A stretch of DNA of 55,037 nucleotides from a virus: positions 1 to 55,037 of IMG/VR virus record IMGVR_UViG_3300032223_002281; one strand, 5' to 3'. A program made the position numbers and the translations under genes. Positions 1 through 8,866 of this stretch are shown here, in pieces (positions within the stretch are counted from its first letter, which is position 1; the number at the start of each line of letters is the position of its first letter). The notes beneath the pieces were generated by a model. The model worked only from the letters and a program-made list of their open reading frames with translations. It made no database searches and was not told the DNA's origin.

Positions 1-323
1 AAAACCTGATCCCAGTCTTTTGTTAATTGATAAGGTTTAGAAATAAATAAAAAATGAGTATAGTCTTTTAACTTTTGATTTTCTACACATTGTTTTCTAT
101 AAAACCATGGACTTATTAATTCATCCCACCAAACTGGATTATAAAAAACATTTTTATATTTAATAAACTTTTCGTATCTAGTTAAATTATTTTGATCATC
201 TATATATATATCAACGTCAACACTATTTGCTTGTGAAATTAAATTATCCACAACATCAATTAATTCAGTTTGTTTATAACCGTATATATGAACAAAGATT
301 TTATTTATGCTAATGGAATCCAA
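1..323 (-). CDS. Unidentified protein, C-terminal part cut by window edge (possible glycosyltransferase)
   Basis: The reading frame stays open on the minus strand from about position 323 to the window edge, so the C-terminus is missing. The visible part begins KIFVHIYGY after a short lead and contains VDVDIYIDDQNN and YNPVWWDELISPW. An opening strand followed by an acidic IDD-type motif recalls nucleotide-sugar glycosyltransferases, but this is a weak resemblance. No ATG is available; a TTG at 323 or an ATT at 314 would be the start, overlapping the end of the upstream oxygenase gene, which suggests translational coupling. Confidence 0.45.
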   Translation of the reverse strand, partial: MDSISINKIFVHIYGYKQTELIDVVDNLISQANSVDVDIYIDDQNNLTRYEKFIKYKNVFYNPVWWDELISPWFYRKQCVENQKLKDYTHFLFISKPYQLTKDWDQV

Positions 324-940
324 TGCTGCTCCTTAGAATTAGCAATTTCGCTTAGAGGAACAACGTCATAGGCAATTGTTATTCTAAAATCATCTTTTTC
401 CCAACTTTGAATGCCATGTGGATGACCTGTTTCTGACAAAATTGCACGATTATTAACGTTTACATTTGCAAATCTTTCACCATTAATTCCACCTATTTTA
501 TAATAAGTATTTGATGGTTCTGCATTTACACAATAATATCCATGAAAATCTGGAGCGCCTTTTCCATTCATATGGTCGTGCAAAAATTCATCTGGCAAAG
601 GTTCTGGTTTTTTAAACTTATCAAAGTTAAACCATCCTTGAATCATATAATTTTTTTCTTTAAAATCAATACCATAATAATCGCATGCTTCTTTAATCAT
701 TTCTGAAACTGCTGAATATAAATTATGTATTTCTTTATTATGAAATTGAAAAACATTATATTGCATGCCAAGTTTAGTTGCTACTGCATCAAATTTTAAT
801 CTTGCAAAATCTTCCCGAGTAATTCCAGGAACCATTCCATCTGACATCTCTTTCATCTTGATAGATAAAAAATTTGTTAAAGAAACTAAATCATTGTCAA
901 GTTTTCTTTCAAAAAATTTGTGTTTTGGTTTTTCTATCAT
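305..940 (-). CDS. 2OG-Fe(II) oxygenase-like protein, paralogue A
   Basis: A protein of 211 residues that looks like a 2-oxoglutarate/Fe(II)-dependent oxygenase of the double-stranded beta-helix type. Candidate iron ligands are HDH at residues 121-123 and GHPH at 172-175, with Arg186 in a following RITIAYDV strand as candidate 2-oxoglutarate binder; HGYYCVNAEPSNTYY after the first motif is typical of the phage 2OG-FeII_Oxy_5-like group. The ATG at 940 overlaps the stop of the upstream paralogue (ATGA). Both paralogues end in SEQHWIPL or KEQHWIPL, so they are a tandem duplication. Substrate unknown. Confidence 0.75.
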   Translation of the reverse strand: MIEKPKHKFFERKLDNDLVSLTNFLSIKMKEMSDGMVPGITREDFARLKFDAVATKLGMQYNVFQFHNKEIHNLYSAVSEMIKEACDYYGIDFKEKNYMIQGWFNFDKFKKPEPLPDEFLHDHMNGKGAPDFHGYYCVNAEPSNTYYKIGGINGERFANVNVNNRAILSETGHPHGIQSWEKDDFRITIAYDVVPLSEIANSKEQHWIPLA

Positions 941-1566
941 AGTAACGGTATCCAATGCTGTTCGGATGTATTTGCATTAATTAATGACTGCAAAGGAACA
1001 ATGTCATATGCAACAGTAATTCTTGGTCCATCCCAATCCCAATCTGCTTGTGCATGTGGGTGACCCATTTCTGAAATAATCATTCTATTATCAATGTTGT
1101 TATTTGCTACTTCTCTTTGTGGATCATTAAATATTCTATAATAGGTAACTGATGGCTCTGCTTTTACAGAATAATATCCATGAAAATGTGGAGCAAAAGG
1201 TCCACCATGATCATGCCAATTTAATTTTCCAGTTTTATTATAATTAACATTAAACCAACCTTGTACCATGTAATTTTGTTTGTCAAAATCAACATCGTAA
1301 TATTCGCATGCTTCTCTAGTTACTTCTGAGATTGCTTTGTATAAAGTATAAAGGTCTTTGTTTAAAAATTGAAAAACATTATATTCTCTCCACTTTACAG
1401 TTGAAATACTACCAGATTCAGTCCAAAACTCTTTATCTCCTAAAGTTTTAATACCTGGCAAAGTTGCATTTTTAATTTTATCTGACTGCATTAAAAGATA
1501 ATTTACAAGTTTGGTTGTATCAATATCTAAATGTTTGTCAAAGAACTTATGTTCTTTTGTGCTCAT
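937..1566 (-). CDS. 2OG-Fe(II) oxygenase-like protein, paralogue B
   Basis: Sibling of the downstream gene (209 residues), with the same order of motifs: YNVFQF, a QGWFN strand, HDH at 118-120, HGYYSVKAEPS, GHPH at 168-171 and Arg182 in PRITVAYDIV. The chosen ATG at 1566 follows an AAGGAG ribosome-binding site; a longer frame upstream has none. The motifs fit a non-haem iron oxygenase using 2-oxoglutarate, but whether it hydroxylates a protein, sugar or nucleobase cannot be read from the sequence. Confidence 0.75.
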   Translation of the reverse strand: MSTKEHKFFDKHLDIDTTKLVNYLLMQSDKIKNATLPGIKTLGDKEFWTESGSISTVKWREYNVFQFLNKDLYTLYKAISEVTREACEYYDVDFDKQNYMVQGWFNVNYNKTGKLNWHDHGGPFAPHFHGYYSVKAEPSVTYYRIFNDPQREVANNNIDNRMIISEMGHPHAQADWDWDGPRITVAYDIVPLQSLINANTSEQHWIPLL

Positions 1567-1598
1567 GGCTTCTCCTTTTAACATATTATTATTATACA

Positions 1599-2336
1599 CT
1601 ATAGGTATTCTTTTCTTCTCCAGGCATATTTTTTATAGTAACCAAATAGTCTGCTTCTTCTATTTTCTAGTTCATAGTCTTTTTTATCAATTTCTTTTTC
1701 ATCTGCAGAAACTTCCATTTTCCAGTCTTCCCTTTTAAACGGAATTAATTGAAAAATTGGTGTTCCTCTTGGTATAGTTCCAATAAAATTCTTTTTTAAA
1801 AAGAAAGTAACAAAAACTGGAATACCCATTAAATCCGATTCAATAATTCCAGATGGCACTATAAAAGGTAGGTCAAACCTATTCATTGGGTGTGTTAATA
1901 AAATAGAATAGCCTGGTGGAGTTTCATAATACCAGTGCATTCTAAAACCAAAGTGTATTGGGTGATATCCTGCAGGAATTGGTATATCAGCAATATATCT
2001 TTTATCAAGCATTAAAAAATCTTCATTGTCCCAAGAAATGTAAGGCTTTCCATCTGGATCTAAAGTAACGTTAAGATCTTCTGTAAGTCGATACATGTAG
2101 CCAGCAGTCATGGCATCTCTAAATGGGTAGCACATTTTTGTTGAAACATTTGCACCGTCTGTACCCCTATCATTAACAGGATTTAAAAACTCTACTTTAT
2201 TTGTATTATAATGTTGTGCTAAATCTTTATACCATTCTGGAATATGTTTTATTGCAGGCTCAGGAGGCAAAACATTTAAATTATTATACATGTTTATGTC
2301 ACTTGGTAAAAATTTAATTTTATTGCTCAATGCCAT
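1599..2336 (-). CDS. Conserved phage-type protein, DUF6065-like
   Basis: A 245-residue protein related to its upstream neighbour. Shared landmarks are IPEWY near the N-terminus, MCYPFRDAMTAGYM, a PPGYSILLTHPMNR segment, PSGIIESD, and the C-terminal GTPIFQLIPFKREDWK. This order matches what I remember of DUF6065-type proteins, of unknown function. Its start overlaps the upstream stop by ten bases and AAAAAGGA precedes the ATG. The C-terminus is very basic (YYKKYAWRRKEYL). No catalytic residues were recognised. Confidence 0.6.
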   Translation of the reverse strand: MALSNKIKFLPSDINMYNNLNVLPPEPAIKHIPEWYKDLAQHYNTNKVEFLNPVNDRGTDGANVSTKMCYPFRDAMTAGYMYRLTEDLNVTLDPDGKPYISWDNEDFLMLDKRYIADIPIPAGYHPIHFGFRMHWYYETPPGYSILLTHPMNRFDLPFIVPSGIIESDLMGIPVFVTFFLKKNFIGTIPRGTPIFQLIPFKREDWKMEVSADEKEIDKKDYELENRRSRLFGYYKKYAWRRKEYL

Positions 2337-3046
2337 TCCTTTTTATGCCAAAAATTTTTTTTATAATAATTAAAAAATTTACTTCTAATTAACATCCTTT
2401 GCTTTTTTTGGTTATCTTTTGAATCTTTGTATTCAATATATTGACTTGTCCAAGCATCTCTTTTAAAAGGAATTACTTGAGCAATTGGAGTTCCTTTTTC
2501 TATAATACCCTTAAAAGTGTTTTCAACTTTAAAAGATAAAAACCCCTCACTCATATACGAGTCAGTATCAATAATCCCTGGAACAATTTCAAATGGTTGA
2601 TGATCTTGATGCATTGGTTTTATAAAAAGAGCGCTATATCCATCTGATGTTTTAATTGACCACATAGGATTAATTCTTAAAACATCTTTATGCATATTTG
2701 GTGGCATTGGGTAATGTGTGACTTGCTCTGGAGAATGTGTAGTAAAAAGTTCTTTCTTTAATCCAGCAATAGCAATTGGAATATTATAATCAAGTTTAGA
2801 AGGATCAGTTGCATCTACATAAATATCTACTGGGCAATATAAAGTATATCCAGCAGTAAGTGCATCAAAAACAGGCATACATTTTTTAATAGTAGAACCA
2901 GAAACACCTTTTTTTAAAAATTCTTCTTTATTAACATATGCTGGTTGTTTTCTATACCATTCTGGTACATTTCTATGTGTAGGTGTTGGTTTATCTATTA
3001 AACCTTCTGCATCATCACTCCATGGATGAAATTCAATATTTGGCAT
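2327..3046 (-). CDS. Conserved phage-type protein, DUF6065-like paralogue
   Basis: A 239-residue sibling of the next gene: VPEWYRKQPAY, KKCMPVFDALTAGYT, SDGYSALFIKPMHQDH, PGIIDTDSY and GTPIAQVIPFKRDAW occur at matching places, and both end in a basic FNYYKKNFWHKKEW-type tail. The gene overlaps both neighbours by a few bases, so the three genes from 3714 to 1599 look like one translational unit. The pair may be a duplication; function unknown. Confidence 0.6.
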   Translation of the reverse strand: MPNIEFHPWSDDAEGLIDKPTPTHRNVPEWYRKQPAYVNKEEFLKKGVSGSTIKKCMPVFDALTAGYTLYCPVDIYVDATDPSKLDYNIPIAIAGLKKELFTTHSPEQVTHYPMPPNMHKDVLRINPMWSIKTSDGYSALFIKPMHQDHQPFEIVPGIIDTDSYMSEGFLSFKVENTFKGIIEKGTPIAQVIPFKRDAWTSQYIEYKDSKDNQKKQRMLIRSKFFNYYKKNFWHKKEWH

Positions 3047-3714
3047 TATGCCCTTCTTTCTTTGCTATTATAAAAATTATAAATTTGATTATAATCATTT
3101 TTATTAATTTTTATTTTAATATCATACATTGCTGTACCTATACTAATTTTACCATGCTCTGAATTTAGCATATGCTCACCATTTTTTTTAAATAAAAAAT
3201 TAACAAAGTTTGGTTCTATAATTATAACATCTGTGTTATTTTTTTTAAAAATACCTTCTTCAATAAGAAAAGGGGTTTTTTCATCTTGTACTTGCAAAAT
3301 TTCAAAATCAATGTCAAGATCTACAAACCATGGACAATAAAACTTATAAGTAGTTAAAAAACAATTTTTATTTTTCATTTGTTTATTAGATGGATAAAAC
3401 TGTCTTATCCATGGTCTATCTAAAAAATAAAAACCTTCATTATAATTTTTTTTAATCCAAATTTCTGCATGAGTTCTTTGCCTTAAATATAAATAACCAT
3501 CTTCATATTTAATTAAGTCTGGTTTTGGATATAAATGATAAACGTAATCATTAATTGGTTTAATTAATGAGTTAGCAATATAATTATTAGATAAAATATA
3601 TTGATATTCAACATATAGTCGTCTACAATTACTTTTGTTTACAATTTCAGAAAACTTTAAGTTTGCCGAATTTGCCCAAAATTCAGATGCCTTAGGATTT
3701 CTATCCCCACGCAT
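3046..3714 (-). CDS. Hypothetical protein, first gene of the DUF6065-like trio
   Basis: A 222-residue protein I do not recognise. It is rich in Asn, Lys and aromatic residues and contains FYCPWFVDLDIDFEIL and PFLIEEGIFKK, which vaguely parallel the central strands of its two downstream neighbours; it could be a distant relative that lost the IPEWY and PFKR motifs. Its stop overlaps the next ATG (TAATG), indicating coupled translation. Confidence 0.5.
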   Translation of the reverse strand: MRGDRNPKASEFWANSANLKFSEIVNKSNCRRLYVEYQYILSNNYIANSLIKPINDYVYHLYPKPDLIKYEDGYLYLRQRTHAEIWIKKNYNEGFYFLDRPWIRQFYPSNKQMKNKNCFLTTYKFYCPWFVDLDIDFEILQVQDEKTPFLIEEGIFKKNNTDVIIIEPNFVNFLFKKNGEHMLNSEHGKISIGTAMYDIKIKINKNDYNQIYNFYNSKERRA

Positions 3715-3719
3715 ATGAA

Positions 3720-5084
3720 CTACTTATTGTGAGTAACTACGTCGCCTGCAATAATTAAGTCAACTGGCTCAGCGCTGAATGTATAAACTGTTTTTGAACC
3801 AGTTAATACGTCCATGCTGTTAACAACAACTTCATCTGTTTCTCCAGTTGTTGGATTATACTTAAATATTGAATCTCCAACTTCAATTTCAGCAACCATT
3901 GAGAATACATAATTTGATACTCCCTCTACAGTCTTTTTTACCAAAATTGGATGCTCTAAAGTAAATTGTGCAGAATGATCATTATTGAAGCAAACTGTTT
4001 GGCTTCTTACACTTTCTTCAATATCAATAATTGTTGTTTCAGCATCTGCTGTAAAAGTTAGTGAATCTGACTTCCACATAAATACTTCATAATCTGGCTC
4101 ATCTTGATTAATTTCAGAATAGGTAATAGAGTAAATAGTATCTCCAATTGATATATCTTTTGCTTGCTTAGCAATAATATTTCCATTAGAATCTTTTAAA
4201 GTTACCTTGCCAGTTTCAGGGTCGGTTGATTGTGTTCCAACTCCTGGACCAGTTCTAATAAATGTTTCACCATCGATACATCTAATTCCATAGTTTCTTG
4301 GAGAGAATCCAAATGGAGAAAATCCAAATGGTGAGAATCCAAATACACCGAATGGAGAAAATCCAAATGGTGAGAATCCAAATACACCGAATGGTGAGAA
4401 TCCGAACACACCAAATGGTGAGAATCCAAAAACTGAAAATGGCGCAAATGAAAATGATGATGTAATTGATCCAGATGTACCAGTTCCACCATCTCCATTA
4501 GCATTTGTTGCATAAACTGTATAAGTTTGTGCAGTTCCTGATTCTTGTGCAACTGTAATAGAAGTAGACCCTGTATTTCCAGACTTTCCATCAGAAGATG
4601 TCCAGTGGTAGTTTGTAATTCCAGATCCACCATTTGCTGGTGCTGACCATGAAACTGTATCTGTTGCAGTATTTGCAGTTCCTTGAGGTACTGTTGCATC
4701 TCCAGATGCTACTGTAGATACTGAAGGAGTTCCAACTGTATCTGGCACTGTAGTTGCAGTAATTGCTGCTGTTGCACCAGATGAATCAGAAGTTCCATAA
4801 CTATTAGTTGCAGTTACAGTAAAGGTATAAGATGTATTTGACCGCAATCCTGTTACAGAAATTGGAGAAGAGGAACCTGTTCCAGTATATCCATCAGGAG
4901 AAGAAGTGACAGTAAAAGATGTTGCTGCATTTCTTGGATCAGCAGTAAAAGTAACATCTGCCCGTCCATTGTTAAATGGTCGACCTGATCCTACATCAGT
5001 TGCTGTTCCAATCGTTGGTGCATATGGTGCTAAGAAGTCATTCGCACCCTGTGCGTGACCACCAATTTTCTTATTTACTGCCAT
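3720..5084 (-). CDS. Virion-type adhesin with fibronectin III domains and a C-terminal Hint domain
   Basis: A 454-residue modular protein. Residues about 20-205 form two fibronectin type III-like domains (SYTFTVTATN, QTYTVYATN). A phenylalanine-rich repeat of FGFSPFG and VFGFSPFG units follows at about 212-262. From Cys269 to the end is a Hint (hedgehog/intein) domain: CIDGETF at its start, the block B TLEH motif, VYTFSAEP, and AGDVVTHN followed by only one lysine. Known Hint domains cleave the bond before the first Cys or after the terminal Asn; here almost nothing follows HN, so release or attachment of the N-terminal part is the likelier outcome (inference). The domain closely matches the end of the protein at 14925-16361. 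Confidence 0.8.
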   Translation of the reverse strand: MAVNKKIGGHAQGANDFLAPYAPTIGTATDVGSGRPFNNGRADVTFTADPRNAATSFTVTSSPDGYTGTGSSSPISVTGLRSNTSYTFTVTATNSYGTSDSSGATAAITATTVPDTVGTPSVSTVASGDATVPQGTANTATDTVSWSAPANGGSGITNYHWTSSDGKSGNTGSTSITVAQESGTAQTYTVYATNANGDGGTGTSGSITSSFSFAPFSVFGFSPFGVFGFSPFGVFGFSPFGFSPFGVFGFSPFGFSPFGFSPRNYGIRCIDGETFIRTGPGVGTQSTDPETGKVTLKDSNGNIIAKQAKDISIGDTIYSITYSEINQDEPDYEVFMWKSDSLTFTADAETTIIDIEESVRSQTVCFNNDHSAQFTLEHPILVKKTVEGVSNYVFSMVAEIEVGDSIFKYNPTTGETDEVVVNSMDVLTGSKTVYTFSAEPVDLIIAGDVVTHNK

Positions 5085-5115
5085 TTTTTATCTCCTTATT
5101 CCTATTAGAATTTTA

Positions 5116-6741
5116 TTATGCTGACAAATCTCCGTAAAGAACCCAAGTATCGGTTGCTCTCTTAAATAGAGTTGCGCCTGACCACTGTGTTCTTAACTTT
5201 AGTCCTGGTGTTGCGTTAATTGTAACTCCAGCATTTGCTGCTACAGTAATTTGTCCTGTTCCAGTTTGAAGAATATCGATAGATGTTCCTACTGGATAAG
5301 CAACTGTTGAATTTGTAGGAACTGTAAGTGTAACTGCTGAACCAGATGCAATTTCAATTACAGAATCTCTTTCAGAAAGTGCTGAAAGTGTGTAAGATGC
5401 TGTTTTTTGTACGATTGGTGTACGTGAAGGAACGCCTTCTTTAGTTTGTGTTCCATCAGTAAAAATTATTCCTGAAGAATCTACAGTTACTCCACCAGTA
5501 AATGATGGTGATGCTTTAGGTGCTTTAGATGCAACAGTAGTTGTTAATGCTGATGCTGCAGATTCATCTGAGGCCAATTGTGTAGCAATTTCTCCCAAAG
5601 TATCTAATGCTCCTGGTGCAGCATTGACAAGATTTGTAATTGCTGTTTGAACATATGCTGTTGTAGCAATTTGTGTTGTATTAGTTCCTGAAGATGCTGT
5701 TGGTGCTGCTGGTGTACCAGTAAAGGTTGGAGAAGCAACTGGTGCTTTTGCAGTCAATGCTGAATCCAAACCTGAAACTTTTGATGTTGAGATGGCTGCT
5801 GAAGAAGAAATATCTGCATCGACAATTGTTCCATCTGCAATTTTTGCTGATGTAATTGCAGAGTCTGCAATTTTAGCAGTTGTAACTGCTGTATCTGCAA
5901 TTTTTGCTGTAGTTACATTTGCATCAAGAATTTTAACAGTTGTTACTGCATCAGAAGCAATCTTTGTTGCTGTTACAGAAGCATCTGAAGGTGTACGTGC
6001 ATTTGAAAGACGTGAATCAGATGTGTAAACAAGGTTAGCAGTATCTGAGATACCATGTACGCTTGTTGTTGCTGTATTGTGCGCTGTTAATGCTGAAGAA
6101 GCAGCAGATGTAGCACCTGTTTGTGCATCAGAAGCCTTATTATCTGCATAAGACTTAGTTGCAAGTGCTGAAGTATCTGCAATTCCATGAACGTTAGTAG
6201 TTGTTGATTTATGTGAGTTTAGGTTTGTAACCCCATCCGCAATATTTACACCATAAGTACTTAATGTACCAGTATGTGTTGAAACTGTAGACTGCAAAGA
6301 ATTATATTCAGATGTAAGTGTGCTTACATCACTTCCTAAACCATTTAAAGTTGTATCAATTTGTGCAATATTTCCAACAAGTGTACCAGCAAGGCTTGAA
6401 CCATTACCAATAATTGTTGCAATTTCATTAAGTGTGTCAAGTGCTGCTGGAGCACCTGCAATAATATTACCAAGTTGTGCAGATGGAATATTTCCAGTGT
6501 TATCAAGTGTTGCTACACCATTATGAGCACCTTTTTGTGTAAGAAGGATATAGTCATCTAAAGAAGATCCAAGATCTTCAAGGTTTTTAAAGTAAGAGAG
6601 ATCGCTCCAATTTGAAACCCCATCGCCAAGTTTGAATTGATTGGTATCTGTTTCTACTCCAATTTCACCAGCAGCAAGTACTGGATCTGCGCTTGTCCAT
6701 TGTGTAGAAGTTCCTCTACGCTGTTGCATTCTTGTTGTCAT
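5116..6741 (-). CDS. Tail fibre protein with Mtd_N-like N-terminus
   Basis: A 541-residue fibre. The first 50 residues (QQRRGTSTQW, LAAGEIGVETD, FKLGDG, WSDLSYF) match the small N-terminal domain found in many tail fibres and in major tropism determinant proteins, which anchors fibres to the baseplate. The centre is a run of TAKIADTAVTTAKIADS and similar repeats, typical of triple beta-helical shafts. The C-terminal 100 residues (VTINATPGLKLRTQWSG, TWVLYGDLSA) resemble the end of the protein at 16369-16998. GGAGAG precedes the ATG. Confidence 0.85.
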   Translation of the reverse strand: MTTRMQQRRGTSTQWTSADPVLAAGEIGVETDTNQFKLGDGVSNWSDLSYFKNLEDLGSSLDDYILLTQKGAHNGVATLDNTGNIPSAQLGNIIAGAPAALDTLNEIATIIGNGSSLAGTLVGNIAQIDTTLNGLGSDVSTLTSEYNSLQSTVSTHTGTLSTYGVNIADGVTNLNSHKSTTTNVHGIADTSALATKSYADNKASDAQTGATSAASSALTAHNTATTSVHGISDTANLVYTSDSRLSNARTPSDASVTATKIASDAVTTVKILDANVTTAKIADTAVTTAKIADSAITSAKIADGTIVDADISSSAAISTSKVSGLDSALTAKAPVASPTFTGTPAAPTASSGTNTTQIATTAYVQTAITNLVNAAPGALDTLGEIATQLASDESAASALTTTVASKAPKASPSFTGGVTVDSSGIIFTDGTQTKEGVPSRTPIVQKTASYTLSALSERDSVIEIASGSAVTLTVPTNSTVAYPVGTSIDILQTGTGQITVAANAGVTINATPGLKLRTQWSGATLFKRATDTWVLYGDLSA

Positions 6742-6798
6742 TTTATCTCTCCTTTGTACGGGCTGCGTACGACTTTCTAATTATTAAATTTTCTTTCA

Positions 6799-8319
6799 TT
6801 ATGCTACCCCGCCACCATCGAGTATTAGATTAAATGAACCAATATGATCAAATGCATACTGAACAAAGGCAGTAGTTGCAATTTGAGTTGTATTTGTTCC
6901 ACCTGTTGCTGTTGGAGCATGTGGTGTTCCAGTTAACGTTGGTGATCCAAGGTTTGCTTTAAGATCAAGTGCTGTTTGAGTTGCTGTTGATACTGGCTTA
7001 GCAGAATCTGCAGTGTTATCAACTGATCCGAGTCCTACCATAGACTTTGTAATTCCTGAAACAGTTCCAGTGAATGTAGGTGAAGCAAGTGGTGCCTTAA
7101 GTGCTACATTTGAAATTGTTTCATATGTTGATGCTGCTGTAGTAGAAGCAAGTTTTGCATCTAATGCTGTTTGAGTAGCAGTAGAAATTGGCTTATTGGC
7201 ATCTGAGGTATTGTCAACATTTCCAAGACCAACCATAGACTTTGTAATACCTGCTACAGTTCCTGTAAAGGTAGGAGAAGCAATTGGAGCCTTAGCATCT
7301 AATGCTGTTTGAGTTGCTGTGGAGACTGGTTTGTTTGAATCAGAAGTATTATCAACATTGCCAAGTCCTACCATAGATTTTGTAATACCTTGAACTGTTC
7401 CAGTAAAGGTTGGATTTGCAGAAGGTGCCTTAGTTCCTACCAAAGTAGCAAGTGATGCTGCTGTTGATTCATCTGCTGTAAGTGCATCTGCAAGTTCCTT
7501 AAGTGTATTAAGGGCTTCTGGTGCTGAGTTTACAACTGCTGCAACTGCAGTAGATGCTGCATTATCAGCATATGTTTTTGTTGCAAGAGCAGAAGTATCT
7601 GCAATACCGTGAATATTTGTTGTATCTGCTTCATGTGAAGCAAGAGCATTTGCTGCTGTAGTTTCTGCACCTGACTTAGCATTATTAGCCTTTGTAGTTG
7701 CATCTGATGCAGCAGCAGTCTGTGCATCAGAAGCCTTGCCATCTGCATATGTTTTTGTTGCAATTGTTGAGTCAACTGCTACTGTAATTGTATTCGCTGA
7801 ATCATTATAGGTCTTTGTAATACCTGATCCCGCAGTAAGTGCTGAGTTAACAGCATCTTGTGAAAGTTCTGTAATATCTGCTGAATTAGCCTTAAGATCA
7901 AGAGCAGCCTGGGTTGCTGTTGAAACAGGCTTATTAGCATCAGATGTATTATCTGCATTTCCGAGGCCAACCATGGCCTTTGTAACGCCTGCTACTGTTC
8001 CAGTAAATGTTGGGTTATTGATTGGAGCCTTAGTTGCAAGGTCAGAAGTCATTGTTCCGATAAAGTCTGGGTTATCGCCAATAGAGGCTGCTAACTCATT
8101 AAGTGTATTAAGTAGGTCTGGTGCACCATCAATAAGGTCTTGAATGGCTGCTGCAGCATCTGCGGTAAAGTAGACAAGATCTGCCCAACGGTTAGTTCCA
8201 TCACCAATCTTAAATTTGTTTGTATCAATTTCAAAACCAATTTCTGCTGCTGCAAGAATAGGGTTTGCTGATGTCCATTGAGAGGCTGTACCTCTACGTT
8301 GCTGTTGTCTAACTGCCAT
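6799..8319 (-). CDS. Tail fibre protein with repeated VGLGNVDNTSD modules
   Basis: A 506-residue fibre sharing the N-terminal QQRRGTASQW, GFEIDTNKFKIGDG module with its downstream neighbour. It then carries at least four copies of a module of about 40 residues containing SMVGLGNVDNTSD, NKPVSTATQ and PTFTGTV, a repeat widespread in long tail fibres. It ends in GTPHAPTATGGTNTTQIAT, also present in the neighbour, and a short Gly-rich tip. The role is likely host-surface binding. An AGGAGG-type ribosome-binding site precedes the ATG. Confidence 0.85.
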   Translation of the reverse strand: MAVRQQQRRGTASQWTSANPILAAAEIGFEIDTNKFKIGDGTNRWADLVYFTADAAAAIQDLIDGAPDLLNTLNELAASIGDNPDFIGTMTSDLATKAPINNPTFTGTVAGVTKAMVGLGNADNTSDANKPVSTATQAALDLKANSADITELSQDAVNSALTAGSGITKTYNDSANTITVAVDSTIATKTYADGKASDAQTAAASDATTKANNAKSGAETTAANALASHEADTTNIHGIADTSALATKTYADNAASTAVAAVVNSAPEALNTLKELADALTADESTAASLATLVGTKAPSANPTFTGTVQGITKSMVGLGNVDNTSDSNKPVSTATQTALDAKAPIASPTFTGTVAGITKSMVGLGNVDNTSDANKPISTATQTALDAKLASTTAASTYETISNVALKAPLASPTFTGTVSGITKSMVGLGSVDNTADSAKPVSTATQTALDLKANLGSPTLTGTPHAPTATGGTNTTQIATTAFVQYAFDHIGSFNLILDGGGVA

Positions 8320-8372
8320 TTACTTCCTCCTTATGGGTGCTGCCCACATGTATCTTATTATAACATCAATTT

Positions 8373-8831
8373 TTAATTGAAATTATCTATTGCTATTCCA
8401 CCATCTATAGTAGATGTAAAAGTTGTATCTGATGCATTTCCAGAATCAGTGCTAGATGTCATTGGACTATCTGGAAAACCAGACTCAATATACATGCTAA
8501 CAATTAAACCAGTTCCATCAATTGCTGTATCGTGAATGTGCTGCGGAATATTATGTGTATCATCAAGCGTTGCCTGTGTATACCATGATCCCTCATAATA
8601 GAAATTAACTCTATTTGTTATAGTATCTAACCATTGTGTTCCATTAGTTGGTGAAGAGGGAGCAGCATCTCCGACAGCCATTGAGCGTGAATCGACATAC
8701 TCCTTTGTTGCTGCGTGTACATTAAGAGTAGGTGTTCCTACTTCAACTGCCCCGCCAAATGAACCGCCGTTTGTTACGATCAGGCCATTCTTAACTCTGA
8801 AGTCTTTATCGACTGTCACTGATAATGTCAT
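8373..8831 (-). CDS. Small tail-fibre-associated protein
   Basis: A 152-residue protein. Its N-terminal VDKDFRVKNGLIV is the same opening module as VNKDFKIKSGLIV in the next larger fibre upstream. THAATKEYVDSR and SPTNGTQWLDTITNRVNFYYEGSW resemble fibre collar segments, and PPTNG-type turns recur in other fibre genes here. It is probably a structural component of the same tail-tip complex. Confidence 0.7.
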   Translation of the reverse strand: MTLSVTVDKDFRVKNGLIVTNGGSFGGAVEVGTPTLNVHAATKEYVDSRSMAVGDAAPSSPTNGTQWLDTITNRVNFYYEGSWYTQATLDDTHNIPQHIHDTAIDGTGLIVSMYIESGFPDSPMTSSTDSGNASDTTFTSTIDGGIAIDNFN

Positions 8832-8866
8832 TTACTTCTCCCTCTTCCAACTATTTTTATTTTTTA